Counted from the first letter of the stretch, positions 47,116 to 59,575 are shown. The stretch is DNA of 64,000 bases from Tragulus kanchil (GCA_022376925.1 JAIOJX010000003.1:34172874-34236873), one strand, 5' to 3'. Notes: a model not told the origin generated them from the letters alone. Numbers and translations are program-made.

Positions 47116-48061
47116 CTTCTTGTGGGAAATATAGCTTCAGTGACAAGCCACCTTAGTCTAAATGTGCATGAGAGTAAAACTTAGAAAGAAGGCTAAGGTG
47201 AGAAGAAGGTTAAGGGATCTTCTGTCCCTCCCACATTTGCATGTTATGCCTCCTTAGGAGAAGGAAATGAACCAACAGACTGCAAATGTGTTCAATGTCA
47301 CAAAATGATTTGGTTAGTTTTAGTTGTATATCATGAGTTAATAAGTTAAAAATCTCAGTGGAACTGCGGCAATAGGATGTAATTGTACCTAATCACTTTC
47401 TCAGAAACTAATCATGTTAAATGTCAATGAGTATAGCCCTTTCTACAAATAAGCATGTTTTAATTTCAAAAGTAACAGTACTAATATAATTCAATGAGAA
47501 ACCAATAATAGTCTGCTGCTGACAGATTTGTGTCAGGACAAAGTGACTTGGTAGTGGCTATAGGAGAAATAACATTTACAGATACTGTAAGATATAAAAG
47601 TACTAAAAGATAAAATAAAAATTTTGGTAGCTTCAGTGTCATTGAAACAGGTACAACTAGGTATGTGCACTGTGAAACTCCTTTGTAAGTGAATTAAATC
47701 AGAATGTTAAATTGAAATTTGGAGAAAGATACCAAATTACAATAAATGCTGCATTCTGAAGGATATGGCCATGTGTAAGATTTACGAGGGAGGCTTTAGA
47801 AATTTGGTTAGAAGACACTTGAGCCACTTCATCCACTGAGAGTATAGAATTACTGGGAGAATATAGATGGAGAGAGGTATTTGTAAATATTTTTTCTGGA
47901 GAAAAGAGTTTTGTTCTGTGACTCCTATCCTCTACAGAGGGAAAGTGGGTAAGTGCTATTTCCTACACCCAGACTTGAGGAGAGTGGCCTCATTAGTTCC
48001 ATCTGTAATGCTCACTGAGTAACTTTTGTAGCTGGGTATGCATTCCGACCTGAAAAGTGAA
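47116..48061. other. Unique non-coding sequence
   Basis: No recognised element. Repeated at about 48314-49261. Confidence 0.5.
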
Positions 48062-48139
48062 AATGGTAGTTGTTCAGTCATGTCTGACTCTTTGCAACCC
48101 CATGGACTGCCCACAAACTCCTCTGTCCATTGAATCCTC
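48062..48139 (-). mobile_element. Bov-tA SINE fragment truncated by the duplication junction
   Basis: Only the first ~78 bases of the element are present (tagttgttcagtcatgtctg to tgaatcctc). The full element is at 49266-49464. Confidence 0.85.
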
Positions 48140-48155
48140 GGAAGTGCAGTGTTCA

Positions 48156-48313
48156 GGGACGTCTCTGCTTTTTAACACACTGTCTAGGTTTGTTATATTT
48201 CTAGGTTTCCTGCCAAGAAGCAGCTGTTTTGGCTTCCATCTGCAGTGATTTTAGAGCCCAGGAAGAGGAAATCTGTCACTGCTTCCACCTTTCCCCCTTC
48301 TATTGGCAGTGCT
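48156..48313 (-). mobile_element. Copied BovB fragment
   Basis: Partial copy of 46958-47115, starting mid-element at the junction. It has no independent insertion boundary. Confidence 0.8.
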
Positions 48314-49265
48314 TCTTGTGGGAAATATAGCTTCAGTGACAAGCCACCTTAGTCTAAATGTGCATGAGAGTAAAACTTAGAAAGAAGGCTAAGGTGAGAA
48401 GAAGGTTAAGGGATCTTCTGTCCCTCCCACATTTGCATGTTATGCCTCCTTAGGAGAAGGAAATGAACCAACAGACTGCAAATGTGTTCAATGTCACAAA
48501 ATGATTTGGTTAGTTTTAGTTGTATATCATGAGTTAATAAGTTAAAAATCTCAGTGGAACTGCGGCAATAGGATGTAATTGTACCTAATCACTTTCTCAG
48601 AAACTAATCATGTTAAATGTCAATGAGTATAGCCCTTTCTACAAATAAGCATGTTTTAATTTCAAAAGTAACAGTACTAATATAATTCAATGAGAAACCA
48701 ATAATAGTCTGCTGCTGACAGATTTGTGTCAGGACAAAGTGACTTGGTAGTGGCTATAGGAGAAATAACATTTACAGATACTGTAAGATATAAAAGTACT
48801 AAAAGATAAAATAAAAATTTTGGTAGCTTCAGTGTCATTGAAACAGGTACAACTAGGTATGTGCACTGTGAAACTCCTTTGTAAGTGAATTAAATCAGAA
48901 TGTTAAATTGAAATTTGGAGAAAGATACCAAATTACAATAAATGCTGCATTCTGAAGGATATGGCCATGTGTAAGATTTACGAGGGAGGCTTTAGAAATT
49001 TGGTTAGAAGACACTTGAGCCACTTCATCCACTGAGAGTATAGAATTACTGGGAGAATATAGATGGAGAGAGGTATTTGTAAATATTTTTTTTCTGGAGA
49101 AAAAGAGTTTTTGTTCTGTGACTCCTATCCTCTACAGAGGGAAAGTGGGTAAGTGCTATTTCCTACACCCAGACTTGAGGAGAGTGGCCTCATTAGTTCC
49201 ATCTGTAATGCTCACTGAGTAACTTTTGTAGCTGGGTATGCATTCCGACCTGAAAAGTGAAAATG

Positions 49266-49464
49266 GTAGTTGTTCAGTCATGTCTGACTCTTTGCAACCC
49301 CATGGACTGCCCACAAACTCCTCTGTCCATTGAATCCTCCAGGCAAGAATGCTGAAGTGGATTACCATTCACTTCTCCAGGGAATCTTCCTGACCTAGGG
49401 ACTAAATCCAGGTCTCTGGCATTGTAGGCAGATTTTTTTACTATCTGAGCCACCAAGGAGGTCC
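49266..49464 (-). mobile_element. Bov-tA-type SINE
   Basis: Reverse strand: gttgttcagtcatgtctgac, ccaggcaagaatgctgaagt, gaatcttcctgacctaggga and gagccaccaaggaggtcc. Confidence 0.92.
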
Positions 49465-51342
49465 ATGCTGATATACTGCCTTGGAAATCTAGATGGAGAG
49501 AGAGATGACCACTGAGTTATTTTGGCAGCAGAGGGAATGAGTGTGGCTAAAGGTGGGAACTGACTTGCACCTCAGAAGTGATCAGGATATAGGCTACATG
49601 AATATTTTCTTTGGGCCAGAGGAGGGTCATACAGGATTATCCTGGATCCACTTCAAGTTTTCCTCAGTAAAATACAGAACTACAAACAATCTGGGACTTG
49701 CTTTAAAACATGCTCAGGAAAAAAGGAAGGTAGAAAGATGCTGAAAATTGTTGGAGCTGGATGTTTGGTCCATGAGGGGTAATTGTGTCCTTCTATTTTG
49801 GGAATGCTTGAAAACATTCATAATAAAAGTTTAGAATATTCTGTTCAAGAGGTCCCTCTAGGGAAAGACAGTGAGATTCCAACAGAGAAAGTCTGACTGA
49901 GGGTTGAGAGAGCACAGTGGCTGGAGGAGTCAAGTGCATTGTCTTTGTTAGGAGACCTTCAAGAGTGGAACCCAATGCTTGGGAATCTCTGTTGAATGCA
50001 TGAAATGCCCCACGTGGTGAAAAGTTATCTTAAAACATTTCTCTGGCCTGGATATGGAGAGACCATCATTGGTGGTGCCAATCAAGTACTAACTATCCTG
50101 TGCCCACTCATTTGTCCTTTTTCTGTTTCAAAAACAGGTCTTGCGAGTGAAGGAGAGAGAGAGATGAAACATGGAAGGAAGGAAGGGAGAAGGAGAGAGA
50201 AGAGGAGGAGGTGAGTAATGGGAAGAGAGAAGCTTCACACTGCACAGGCAGCTTGTGTGCAATCAGCTCAGTTAGGAGACAGTGGAAGCAGTGGAATCCG
50301 CTCAGTTAGGAAGCAGATGAAGAAAGTGAACAGGAAGACCACACCCTTTCTACCATGTCAAGGGCCCAGCATACTACAAGGTTTTGTGTGGAAAGGGAAG
50401 TTTTTACTTCTTAGATCAAGATCACAGTTTTGAGGAATACTGGACAATTTTAATCTCTGAGTTAAGATTTGGTTTGTGAATTAAAGTATCTGCCGGACTT
50501 TATAATATCTAGGAGTGGCCCACAAAGTCATGGGCCTGAGTGTTCCTCCAGGGGCAGGAGAAGAGTTACTGGTATTGAGTCCACTGAGAAGTTTTAAAGA
50601 GGTAGATTGATGGAAAGACAAAGCAACAGGCTTTTGGTTTACATTCCAAGCGTTCTGCTTGTTCAGCCTTTTTTGCACATTACTGTCTCCTTTAGACCTC
50701 AGATCAACCTTGGGTGATCGGGGGAAGTAGTCTTCATTGCATTTTATTAGCTAAAACGTTAACTTGCAAAGAAGATGAGTGATACTTTGCCCAGGATCAC
50801 CGTGTTCATAATTGTGCAAAACAAAGCTAGAACTTGGGTCTTTCTTCAGTTACTTTCCTGGTCCAGAGATTTTGCACATTTTCTCCTAATGTCCTGAAGA
50901 CTTATAGAAACCCTGAAAAACGGACTGAAAGAGTTAAGGAGTCTTCTGGGGTAATGGAAGAGCACCGGGGCCTACTTGTGGGTTCTGCCCTCTCCCTGGA
51001 AACCTGGCCTTTATGGGTTCCAGGGCTTCGTCTTCTATCCATAGATCTTGGAGATTGAAAGTTGATTCATGTCTATAGAAGGCTGCTGGGGGCAACCAAT
51101 CCAGGTCTTTGTTTCCTGAAATTATGCATCAGAGGAGATTTGATTCTTGGAGGTTGTGATTTTCTCCTGACAGCCCAGCGTTGGTCAAGCAATCAACCAA
51201 TTAGTCATTCAGTGGTTCATTGAGCATTAATTGAATACCTATGCTGCTAAGCTCTAAAATGTGCTTGTTCCTTGCCATCTGTACTGCTAGAGAGTGTACC
51301 TATACAGTGACTTCTTGTCTTGTGAGAATATTTGGTTTCTAA
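49465..51342. other. Unique sequence with purine-rich tract
   Basis: An A/G-rich block at 50147-50230 (agagagagatgaaac, gaaggaaggaagggagaagg) encodes only a low-complexity KEGRRREKRRR-type frame. A weak reverse-strand MIR-like patch lies at about 50690-50850 (aacttgcaaagaagatgagt, actttgcccaggatcaccgt). No exon recognised. Confidence 0.45.
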
Positions 51343-51429
51343 GGTGGAGATGTGGGCATTAAGGTGTAGATAGATAATCGTTGGATAAATTAACGAGCAG
51401 CAAAATGTACCACCACTGTGCTTGGCATT

Positions 51430-51713
51430 AAAGATGTAATGGTCAGAACAGTGGGAGGGAGGCATGGAGGGAGTAACATGGAAACCTATACTGTCATGTG
51501 TGGAAAAGATAGCTATTGTCATTGTGCTAGGGGAATAGGAGTACCTACAACCACTTGGGGCGATGGTCTGGAGGGATGGGAGGGGGGGAACTGGGTGGGA
51601 GGAGGGTCCAGGGATATGCATATGAATGATCTGGGAACATACATGTTGCTGAACAACAAAACTCTGTAAGATCTTTAAAATAAAGGAAAAAAAAAAAAAG
51701 ATGGAATGGTCAG
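51430..51713 (+). mobile_element. Short 5'-truncated L1 3' end with target-site duplications
   Basis: Sense-strand L1 tail: agtaacatggaaacctatac, G-rich 3' UTR, gaacaacaaaactctgtaag and a poly-A near 51687-51699. It is flanked by a 17-bp target-site duplication, aaagatgtaatggtcag at 51430-51446 and aaagatggaatggtcag at 51697-51713 (one mismatch). The insert is about 250 bp. Copied at 52553-52835. Confidence 0.9.
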
Positions 51714-52448
51714 GAGGAAAAAAGAAAGAATGGAATATACAAGTCCAGAAGGAGAAATAGACATTAATGAAAGACAATAAAAGCTGAATGCTGGCTGTGA
51801 TAAGTGAAAAGAAGAGGTGCTCTGTGTTTCGAGGATCTAGTATGTACAGGGACTTGAGTTGTGGCTAGCAGAGTCAGGGCAAGTTGAAGGGGCTTAACAT
51901 TTCATTAGCACAGATTAACTTGGTGCCTTCTGTTGGGATCAGGGAGGGACAAAGGGAGATGATTTTTAGAGACACCCCCTCCAGAAGTGTTGTCTTTCTT
52001 CCCTGGGAAAAATAGACTATAAATACAAATAGAATTAAAATTGAATTAACTTCCATAGGGAGAGCAGCTTACTTTCATTGATCTAGGCTACATTAAAAAT
52101 CTGAACTTAGTACTTTTGTAACTTCCGTTCTTTTAATTTCTGTGAAATAAGCTCTTTCTTATGCTGTAGGCTTTGAGAGAACAGGAATTAAGTCTTGGGC
52201 TTAATTTCTTTTTAATGAACATGGTGAAAAAACAACTTTGGCAGGACTCAGCAACAGTCTCTCCTTCCTGAGGCAGAGGAGGGGGTGACGGAGAGGCCTG
52301 GAGGATCTGAGTTAAGAAGCAGATAATCTCCCACAACAACCTCAGGGTTGGCAGGTCTTTGTGAAGAAGATGGAACACAAAAGATCGAGGGTTTCAACAG
52401 GGTTATTGGTGATTCAGGGGAAATCTTCATCTCTGGGATGTTTAGTCT
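51714..52448. other. Unique non-coding sequence
   Basis: No recognised element. Repeated at 52836-53573. Confidence 0.5.
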
Positions 52449-52552
52449 TAACAGGGTTCTTTTATGGTGGAGATGTGGGCATTAAGGTGTAGATAGATAA
52501 TCGTTGGATAAATTAACGAGCAGCAAAATGTACCACCACTGTGCTTGGCATT

Positions 52553-52835
52553 AAAGATGTAATGGTCAGAACAGTGGGAGGGAGGCATGGAGGGAGTAAC
52601 ATGGAAACCTATACTGTCATGTGTGGAAAAGATAGCTATTGTCATTGTGCTAGGGGAATAGGAGTACCTACAACCACTTGGGGCGATGGTCTGGAGGGAT
52701 GGGAGGGGGGGAACTGGGTGGGGGGAGGGTCCAGGGATATGCATATGAATGATCTGGGAACATACATGTTGCTGAACAACAAAACTCTGTAAGATCTTTA
52801 AAATAAAGGAAAAAAAAAAAAGATGGAATGGTCAG
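52553..52835 (+). mobile_element. Copy of the short L1 insertion
   Basis: Duplicate of 51430-51713, including both target-site repeats. The copies differ by one base in the G-rich run and by poly-A length. Confidence 0.9.
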
Positions 52836-53593
52836 GAGGAAAAAAGAAAGAATGGAATATACAAGTCCAGAAGGAGAAATAGACATTAATGAAAGACAAT
52901 AAAAGCTGAATGCTGGCTGTGATAAGTGAAAAGAAGAGGTGCTCTGTGTTTCGAGGATCTAGTATGTACAGGGACTTGAGTTGTGGCTAGCAGAGTCAGG
53001 GCAAGTTGAAGGGGCTTAACATTTCATTAGCACAGATTAACTTGGTGCCTTCTGTTGGGATCAGGGAGGGACAAAGGGAGATGATTTTTAGAGACACCCC
53101 CTCCAGAAGTGTTGTCTTTCTTCCCTGGGAAAAATAGACTATAAATACAAATAGAATTAAAATTGAATTAACTTCCATAGGGAGAGCAGCTTACTTTCAT
53201 TGATCTAGGCTACATTAAAAATCTGAACTTAGTACTTTTGTAACTTCCGTTCTTTTAATTTCTGTGAAATAAGCTCTTTCTTATGCTGTAGGCTTTGAGA
53301 GAACAGGAATTAAGTCTTGGGCTTAATTTCTTTTTAATGAACATGGTGAAAAAACAACTTTGGCAGGACTCAGCAACAGTCTCTCCTTCCTGAGGCAGAG
53401 GAGGGGGTGACGGAGAGGCCTGGAGGATCTGAGTTAAGAAGCAGATAATCTCCCACAACAACCTCAGGGTTGGCAGGTCTTTGTGAAGAAGATGGAACAC
53501 AAAAGATCGAGGGTTTCAACAGGGTTATTGGTGATGCAGGGGAAATCCCCTTCATCTCTGGGATGTTTAGTCTCATTATTTTTTCTCAGTGCA

Positions 53594-53815
53594 AGTGGTA
53601 GTTTAGTCACTAAGTTGTGTCCAACTCTTGCGATCCTATGGACTGTAGCCCTCCAAGCTCCTTTGTCCGTGAAATTTCCCAGTCAAAGAGACTGGAGTGG
53701 GTTGCCGTTTCCTTCTCCAGGAGACTTTCCCAACCCAGGACTGAACCAGGTCTCCTGCATTGCAGGCAGTCTTTCACATTGCAGACAGATTCTTTCCCGA
53801 CTGAGCCACCAGGGA
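53594..53815 (-). mobile_element. Bov-tA-type SINE
   Basis: Reverse strand: tagtttagtcactaagttgt, ctgtagccctccaagctcct, tctcctgcattgcaggcagt and ctgagccaccaggga. A 20-base phrase is duplicated internally near 53757-53790 (cattgcaggcagtctttc and cattgcagacagattctttc). Confidence 0.92.
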
Positions 53816-53857
53816 TCTTGACCTTAAAACATGTAAACTGAACAGATAATGGCACCC

Positions 53858-55426
53858 AAACTATTTTTTAAATTTATTTTTAATTATTGAAGGATAATTG
53901 CTTTACAGTATTGTGTTGATTTCTGCCAAACATCAACATGAATCAAACATAGGTATACATATGTCCCCTCCCTCTTTCCATCCTACCCCTCTAGGTTGTT
54001 ACAGAGTCCTGCTTTGAATTCCCTTAGTCATACAGCAAGTTCCCTTTGGCTATTTATTTTACATATGGCAATATATGCTTCCATGTTACTCTCTCCATGC
54101 ATCCCAGACTTTCCTTCCTCCCACTCCCAACTGTGTACATGTCTGTGTCTCCATTGCTGCTCTGCAAATAGGTTCATCAGTGCCATCTTTTTAGATTCCA
54201 TACATATGTGTTAGTATAAAGTATTTATTTTTCTCTGTCTGCATTATTTCGCTCCATATAATAGGCTCTTTGTTCATCCACCTCATTAGAACTGACTCAA
54301 ACGCATTCCTTTTTATGGCTGAGTAATATTCCATTGTATACATGCACCACAACTTCTTTATCCATTTGTCTGTCAGTGGACATTTAGGTTGCTTCCATAT
54401 CTTAGCTATTGTAAATAGTGCTGCAGTGAACATTGGGGCACATGTGTCTTTTTCAGTTTTGGTTTCCTTGGGGTATATGCCTAGTAGTGGTATTGCTGGG
54501 TCATATGGTGGTTTTATTCCTAGTTTTTTTTATGGAATCTCCATACTGTTCTCTATAGTGGCTGTATCAATTTACATTCCCACTAACAGTGCAAGAGGGT
54601 TCCTTTTTCTCCACACCCTCTCCAGAATTTATTGTTTGTAGATTTTTTGATGATGGCCATTCTAACCTATGTGAGGTGATATCTCACTGTAGTTTTGATT
54701 TGCATTTCTCTAATAGTGAGTGATGTCAAACACCTTTTCATGTGTTTATTAGCCATCTCTGTGTCTTCTTTGGAGAAATGTCTATTTAGGTCTTTTGCCC
54801 ACTTTTTGATTGGGTTGTTTGTTTTTTTCTGGTATTGATTTGTATGAACTCCTTGAAAACTTCTGAAATTAATCCTTTGTCTGTTGTTTCACTTGTTACT
54901 ATTTTCTCCCATTTTTGAGGGTTGTATATTCATCTTGTTTAGTTTCTTTTGCTGTGCAAAGGCTTTCAAGTTTAATTAGGTTCTACTTCTTTATTTTTGT
55001 TTTTATTTCCATTACTCTGGGTGGTGTTCATAGAAGATCTTGCTATGATTTTATCAGAGAGTGTTCTGCGTATGTTTTCCTCTATGAGTTTTATAGCTTT
55101 TGGTCTTACATTTAGGCATTTAAAAATAAGGCATCTATAGGTGCATGGGTTTATCTCTGGACTTTCTATCTTGTTCCATTGGTCTGTATTTCTGTTTTTG
55201 TGCCAGTACCACACTGTCTTGATGACTATAGCTTTGTAGCATAGTCTGAAGTCAGGGAGGTTGATTCCTGCAGCTCCATTGTTCTTTCTCAAGATTGCTT
55301 TGGCTATTCAGAGTCTTTTGTGTTTCTATACGGATTGTGAGAATTTTTGTTCTAGTTCTGTGAAAAATGCCATTGGTAATTTGATAGGGATTATATTGAA
55401 TCTGTAGATCAAAACTATTTTTAAAT
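53858..55426 (-). mobile_element. 5'-truncated ruminant L1 (~1.54 kb) with target-site duplications
   Basis: Reverse-strand L1 3' portion covering the ORF2 C-terminal third and the 3' UTR. The minus frame 55292-54972 shows [24 protein letters not shown] and [10 protein letters not shown]. The minus frame 54433-54191 shows WKQPKCPL, WIKKLW, YYSAIKRNAFES and IWSEIMQTEK, the classical L1 ORF2 C-terminus. Frames are disrupted between them. Both flanks carry an aaactatttttaaat-type repeat (53858-53873 and 55411-55426), a near-perfect target-site duplication. No endonuclease or core reverse-transcriptase region is present, so it is inactive. Confidence 0.93.
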
Positions 55427-57359
55427 GTCTTGAAACCAATAAATTATATGAAGTGAAGGATATTAAAAGTAAGTAAGGACCCTGGAAAGAATGGAGAAAG
55501 ATCAGTATTGCCAAATAGGAGGGCTGGTACAGTGCTTGTAAATCACTGAATATCTACATTGGCCCTCAGCTGCCTAACCAGATGCCCATTGTCAAACAAT
55601 GATTCTTGCATTAATGCTCAGGTGCATCATTGAGTCTCTTTTTCCTCAAGAGTATTCATGAATGAAAGTTTTCAGAGAGCTAGGAAACCCAGCTCAACCA
55701 CTGGAGTGGGCAGAGCAGGCTGATGAATCCGGATGGCCATTCCCAGATTACTGTGATCCTGGAAGGGTATCTTGTGGGCTGCTGCCCAGGAGGTACAGGG
55801 GTACCCAACTCCTCCTGCGCACTACGTGGTGGGAAAGAATGGGAAGGCTGAGGGGGAGGGGCTGAGAGCACCCTGTTTATCTTTTGTTTCTGGTAGAAGG
55901 AATGATGACTCAACTCCACTGCCGTCTTGGAGACTTCTGTATGTATTCACTGTAACTCTAGTTACTGTCCACTGGCTCACAGCGGCAACAGTCAATGAAG
56001 AGTCCTATCTGCACGGAGCCATCATCCTGACACCAGATCAATGACTTGCTACACTCTTGGGAATATTTGTAACTACACTGCAACCTCATATAAAGTGTGC
56101 TAATCAAATCAGAAAAATACACTCCAATAAATCAAAAGATGAATTGCAGGAATAATAAAGCAGCAGTCTGAGAAGCGAGGGAGAGAACTGTTGCTTCCTG
56201 AGAAGTTTGCAATAAATTTCAGACTCTGTCAGTTATCTCACTCTCAAGATAATTTTGATGCCTAGAACAGTGCCTGGCACACTTTAGGTGTTCAATAACT
56301 ATTTGTTGAATGAATGAATGAAGGAAACTTAAGGCTCTGCTAATATTCATTCTGTGACTTTGAATAAATTCATAATTATAGTTACTTCCCTGAAGGGATA
56401 ATACACTTATAGAAATGAACCCCTCATTTTGCACCTGACTTTGGCCTATGTGTGGCTTGCTCTTTAGGGTTGAATAGGATAAGTGTTATTCTTCAGTGTA
56501 CTGTTTTTTTGTGTTCTTTCTTTGCTCTTATTTTTGTTTGGTTGATGTGTTTAAAATTAGTCTATTGGAATAGTAAATTTAAATCTATAATATCAAAAAG
56601 GTTATTTGAATGCATATATCTGGGCCATTAGGAAGTCAGCTACTCCTAAACCTGACAAGTGAGCTGGTGTGTGGGCTCACTCTTGAGGTGAGTGTGGAGC
56701 TGTAGGGCATCCTTGCTGCATATCCAGTGCTCATTGTGGGTGTGTTCTGGGATTCTTGAATGATCCAGATGGGAGTGAGGGCAGTTATACAGGGAAAGAC
56801 CTCACAATTTGTCTCCCTTGCTGTATTCCAAAGGAAATTTCCAGATAAGTCAGGGAACTTTTATCTCATTCAGGTGATATAAAATCCACTACAGCCCATT
56901 CCATCCACTGATTACAGCTAAAAACTCTGAGAAAAATACAGACTGTCAGACTCAAGAATCAAAATTAACAAAAGCAGGCAGATTGCGAAGGGGCAGCACA
57001 TGGCGAAGGGAGAAGGGGCAGTGAGGTTTTCCTTGTTTTATTTTGTTTATTGTTTATGGATTTACCTTGAGGGTAGGCCTCAGTTAAGAGCCCTGATTTT
57101 AAAAAAATATATAAGAAAAGAAACCTTATCTTTATGGATAGAATAATCAGAAAAAGAAGTATCTGTAAGTCAGAGAATGTGGGGGAGTCTTACAGAGAGG
57201 AAAGTTGGAAAAGAAGATCCCTTTATTTCTGTGTGAATATACACAGGTCTCTGATTAACTCCTAAGCTATGTATGTCTGGTTAAGACCCAAACCAGTATA
57301 CCACAGGCTTAGAGACTTAAACTGAAATTTGAACCACTGCTCACAGAAGGTGAGACAAA
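55427..57359. other. Unique non-coding sequence
   Basis: A short MIR-like 3' patch (agaacagtgcctggcacact) lies at about 56262-56325. A GC-moderate stretch at 55680-56040 has frames on both strands (90 and 79 codons) with no recognised domain. Confidence 0.45.
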
Positions 57360-57875
57360 ATTCATAGTCTGAACCTAGATGAGTTGATTGCCCGCTAAAA
57401 CAAAATTATAATATTTGGGATTGTAATAGGACCCACAGTCTTCAAAATACAACTTTCATAAGGTCAGGCATATAATCCAAAATCAAATACAAAAAAACCT
57501 AGGAAACTAATAAATTATCAAGAGAAAGGACAATCAACAAAACGGACAGTCAAGAAATAACCAATTCCAGGGTGATTTAGGTGTTGACTATAAACAAAGA
57601 CTTTAAGGTGGTTATTATATCTGTGACCCATGAGGTAAAAGAAAATACACATTTCAAAATGAAAGTATAAAAAAGAGCCAAATCAGAATTTTCAAATGGA
57701 AAATATAATATCTGAAATAAATATTTCCCTGGAAAGGGTTCTATAAAAGAATGACAAAGGCAAAGGAAAGACTGAAGATCAATCAATAGAATTTATCTAA
57801 TTTGAAAAATAGAGAGCAAAGTAGATTGAAAAAAAAAAAAAAAAGGAACAGACATTCAGGTGCCTGTGGGACAGG
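57360..57875 (+). mobile_element. Old L1 5' region fragment
   Basis: Sense-strand pattern of the region upstream of L1 ORF1: aagacttta..gtggttattat, ggaaagactgaagatcaatc, aatagaatttatctaatttg, a poly-A block at 57829-57844 and aggtgcctgtgggacagg. Degenerate, no ORF. Confidence 0.6.
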
Positions 57876-58113
57876 AGCCATCTTTATAAGAAGGGGAAAT
57901 TAGGATGCAGAGAGAGACTTGGAGAAGACCATGTGTAGATACAGGGAGAAGAAAGCCATCTGTCTACGCGAGGAGAGACACCTCAGAAGAGAGCGACCAT
58001 CCTGACATCTTAATCTTGAACTTGTAGGCTTCAGAACTAGGGGCAAATAAATTTCCATTGTTTAAGCCATCCAGTCTGTGCGACTTTATGATGGCAGTCA
58101 TGGAAAACTAATA
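57876..58113 (+). mobile_element. MLT1-like LTR, 3' half
   Basis: Sense: ctttataagaaggggaaatt, gaccatgtgtagatacaggg, agccatctgtctacgcgagg, ggcttcagaactaggggcaa, ataaatttccattgtttaag, ccatccagtctgtgcgactt and gaaaactaatagac. It is an ancient non-autonomous MaLR LTR without internal genes. Confidence 0.72.
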
Positions 58114-59389
58114 GACTGTGTGAATGTCAGGCGAGGGTCCAAAGTCAAGTGCAGTCCTCTTGGAAGTAAGGAACACTTACATGGTCTTGTCATAAGAAAC
58201 AGTCCTGTTCTGTGAGGGCAGTCACTCACACCCCAGGATTTTATTGTCAGTATTTGTGAAGTTTTTCCATATGCATAAGTACCTGGACAGGAGTTCCTTG
58301 TGTCAAGTGAATAACGGAAGTAATAATAAATGTTGGAGTGAATGTAATTATGACTGGAAGGATGACTTTATTACCCAGGAAAGGATACTCTTGGCTAGAA
58401 CCAATTAATTAACCTGCTCTGGCAGCCTGTTATTATTATTATTTCTGGTCCTTACTAGATTTCCTTCCTTTAGATAAAAACATGCATATCAGCTGTGGAG
58501 TTTGATTGCCTTATGGGCACAAAGCTTTGCATATTTACTGCCCATGAATCATACCAGTATGCGAAATGCAGGGAAGATTCAATTTTTCCTGCTAGATGCA
58601 CCTCCAGCCGTTTAATTAAAATATGTATTATTAATAAAACTATATTTAAGTCATATTTTTTACAGATATGACTGAAACATTAAGTGCAAATTGTTTCATA
58701 CTTTCACAGTAATTTGCTTTTAACGTTTTGTGCCTTAATCAAGGTAGCTCGCGAGTCGAAGGTTTGTGGCATTGCAGACTTCGCTGTGGAAGAGTGAGGT
58801 CGCGGGAAGTGAACACGGGTGATTAATGAAAGGACATGTTTACTTTTCAGAAAGACTTTGTGGTTTTATTGCAGAAGGGATTGGCCCTGAATAGGCAAAT
58901 GCCTTCAAAGAAGTAGCAGAAAAGACTATTTCGTCCCTGGGGCAGTGCGCAGCGATGCTGTGTGCCGTTTGCATGCTGGCTCTCTCCGTGTTTCTGAAGC
59001 CGCGCTGCGTTTCAGCCTGGCCGTCTGCCTTTAGATGTCACAGTTGTTCTTCCACTGAGATGAACCAGCCTCAGCTCTGCCCTGTCATAGTTCTTCGTCT
59101 TTCCAGAAACCTTGTATCATCGGTAACACTGATTAGAAGCCCTGTCGCTCACTTGGAGAATTCTTAGTGAGAACGTGATTCAAAATCATTTTATTAAAAT
59201 GGGAGATGAGGCTGATGGCTGGTGGACTTTCTTAGATACTGGGTAACTTTGCTGTAAAAGGTACCCATGGGTTATGGAATTTGTTCTTCCTGATGACAGA
59301 CTTTCCAAACTCTCACTTTTGGGCCAAGTGGGGATGGTGTGCAGTAGGGCAGAGAACACACAAAGGAAGAAAATGAATAGGTAATGACT
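58114..59389. other. Unique sequence with a small CpG cluster
   Basis: About 16 CpGs fall in 58745-59020 (gctcgcgagtcgaagg, ggtcgcgggaag, gaagccgcgctgcgtttc), in otherwise CpG-poor DNA. A 70-codon plus frame (58955-59167) starts within it but matches nothing I know. The cluster could be a small regulatory element or a conserved non-coding element. Confidence 0.4.
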
Positions 59390-59575
59390 GCTTTGTGCTA
59401 GACTCCATGCTGACCCACTGGCCGGTTTTATTATTTAATCCTCATGTAGAGCTTGAAGAAAGAAATGCTTGTCTCATGTGTTTCACACGAGAGATTAAGG
59501 CTCTGAGAAGTGACAGCCCAGCTTCATAGCTGGTAAATGAGCAAGTTCAGACTTTTGCCTCTTTCACTCCAAAGC
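59390..59575 (-). mobile_element. MIR-type SINE remnant
   Basis: Reverse strand: ttatttaatcctcatgtaga, gagattaaggctctgagaag and cagcttcatagctggtaaat. Confidence 0.65.

Larger units (their letters stand above)
46958..49339 (+). repeat. Tandem direct duplication 13 (~1.2 kb unit)
   Basis: Positions 46958-48139 are repeated at 48156-49339. The left edge is inside BovB and the right edge inside a Bov-tA SINE. The junction (48140-48155) is a damaged mix. Small differences include cagctgtcttctggcttc against cagctgttttggcttc near the junction and A/T homopolymer lengths at the far end. Confidence 0.95.
51343..53573 (+). repeat. Tandem direct duplication 14 (~1.12 kb unit)
   Basis: Positions 51343-52448 are repeated at 52466-53573. 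The 17-base spacer (taacagggttcttttat-like) partly echoes nearby sequence. Near its right end the first copy lacks four bases (gaaatcttcatc against gaaatccccttcatc), again junction-local damage. Confidence 0.95.

Noticed and set aside
50147..50230. Arg/Glu/Lys-rich short frames as a nuclear-protein exon
   Set aside because: Product of a simple purine-rich tract, without splice sites or conservation evidence.
51247..51777. 176-codon minus frame
   Set aside because: Lies antisense to an L1 3' UTR with poly-A (giving FFFF runs). Low complexity with no domain.
54191..55292. L1 ORF2 remnants as a functional reverse transcriptase
   Set aside because: Only the C-terminal part is present and frames are disrupted. 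The catalytic region and endonuclease are absent.
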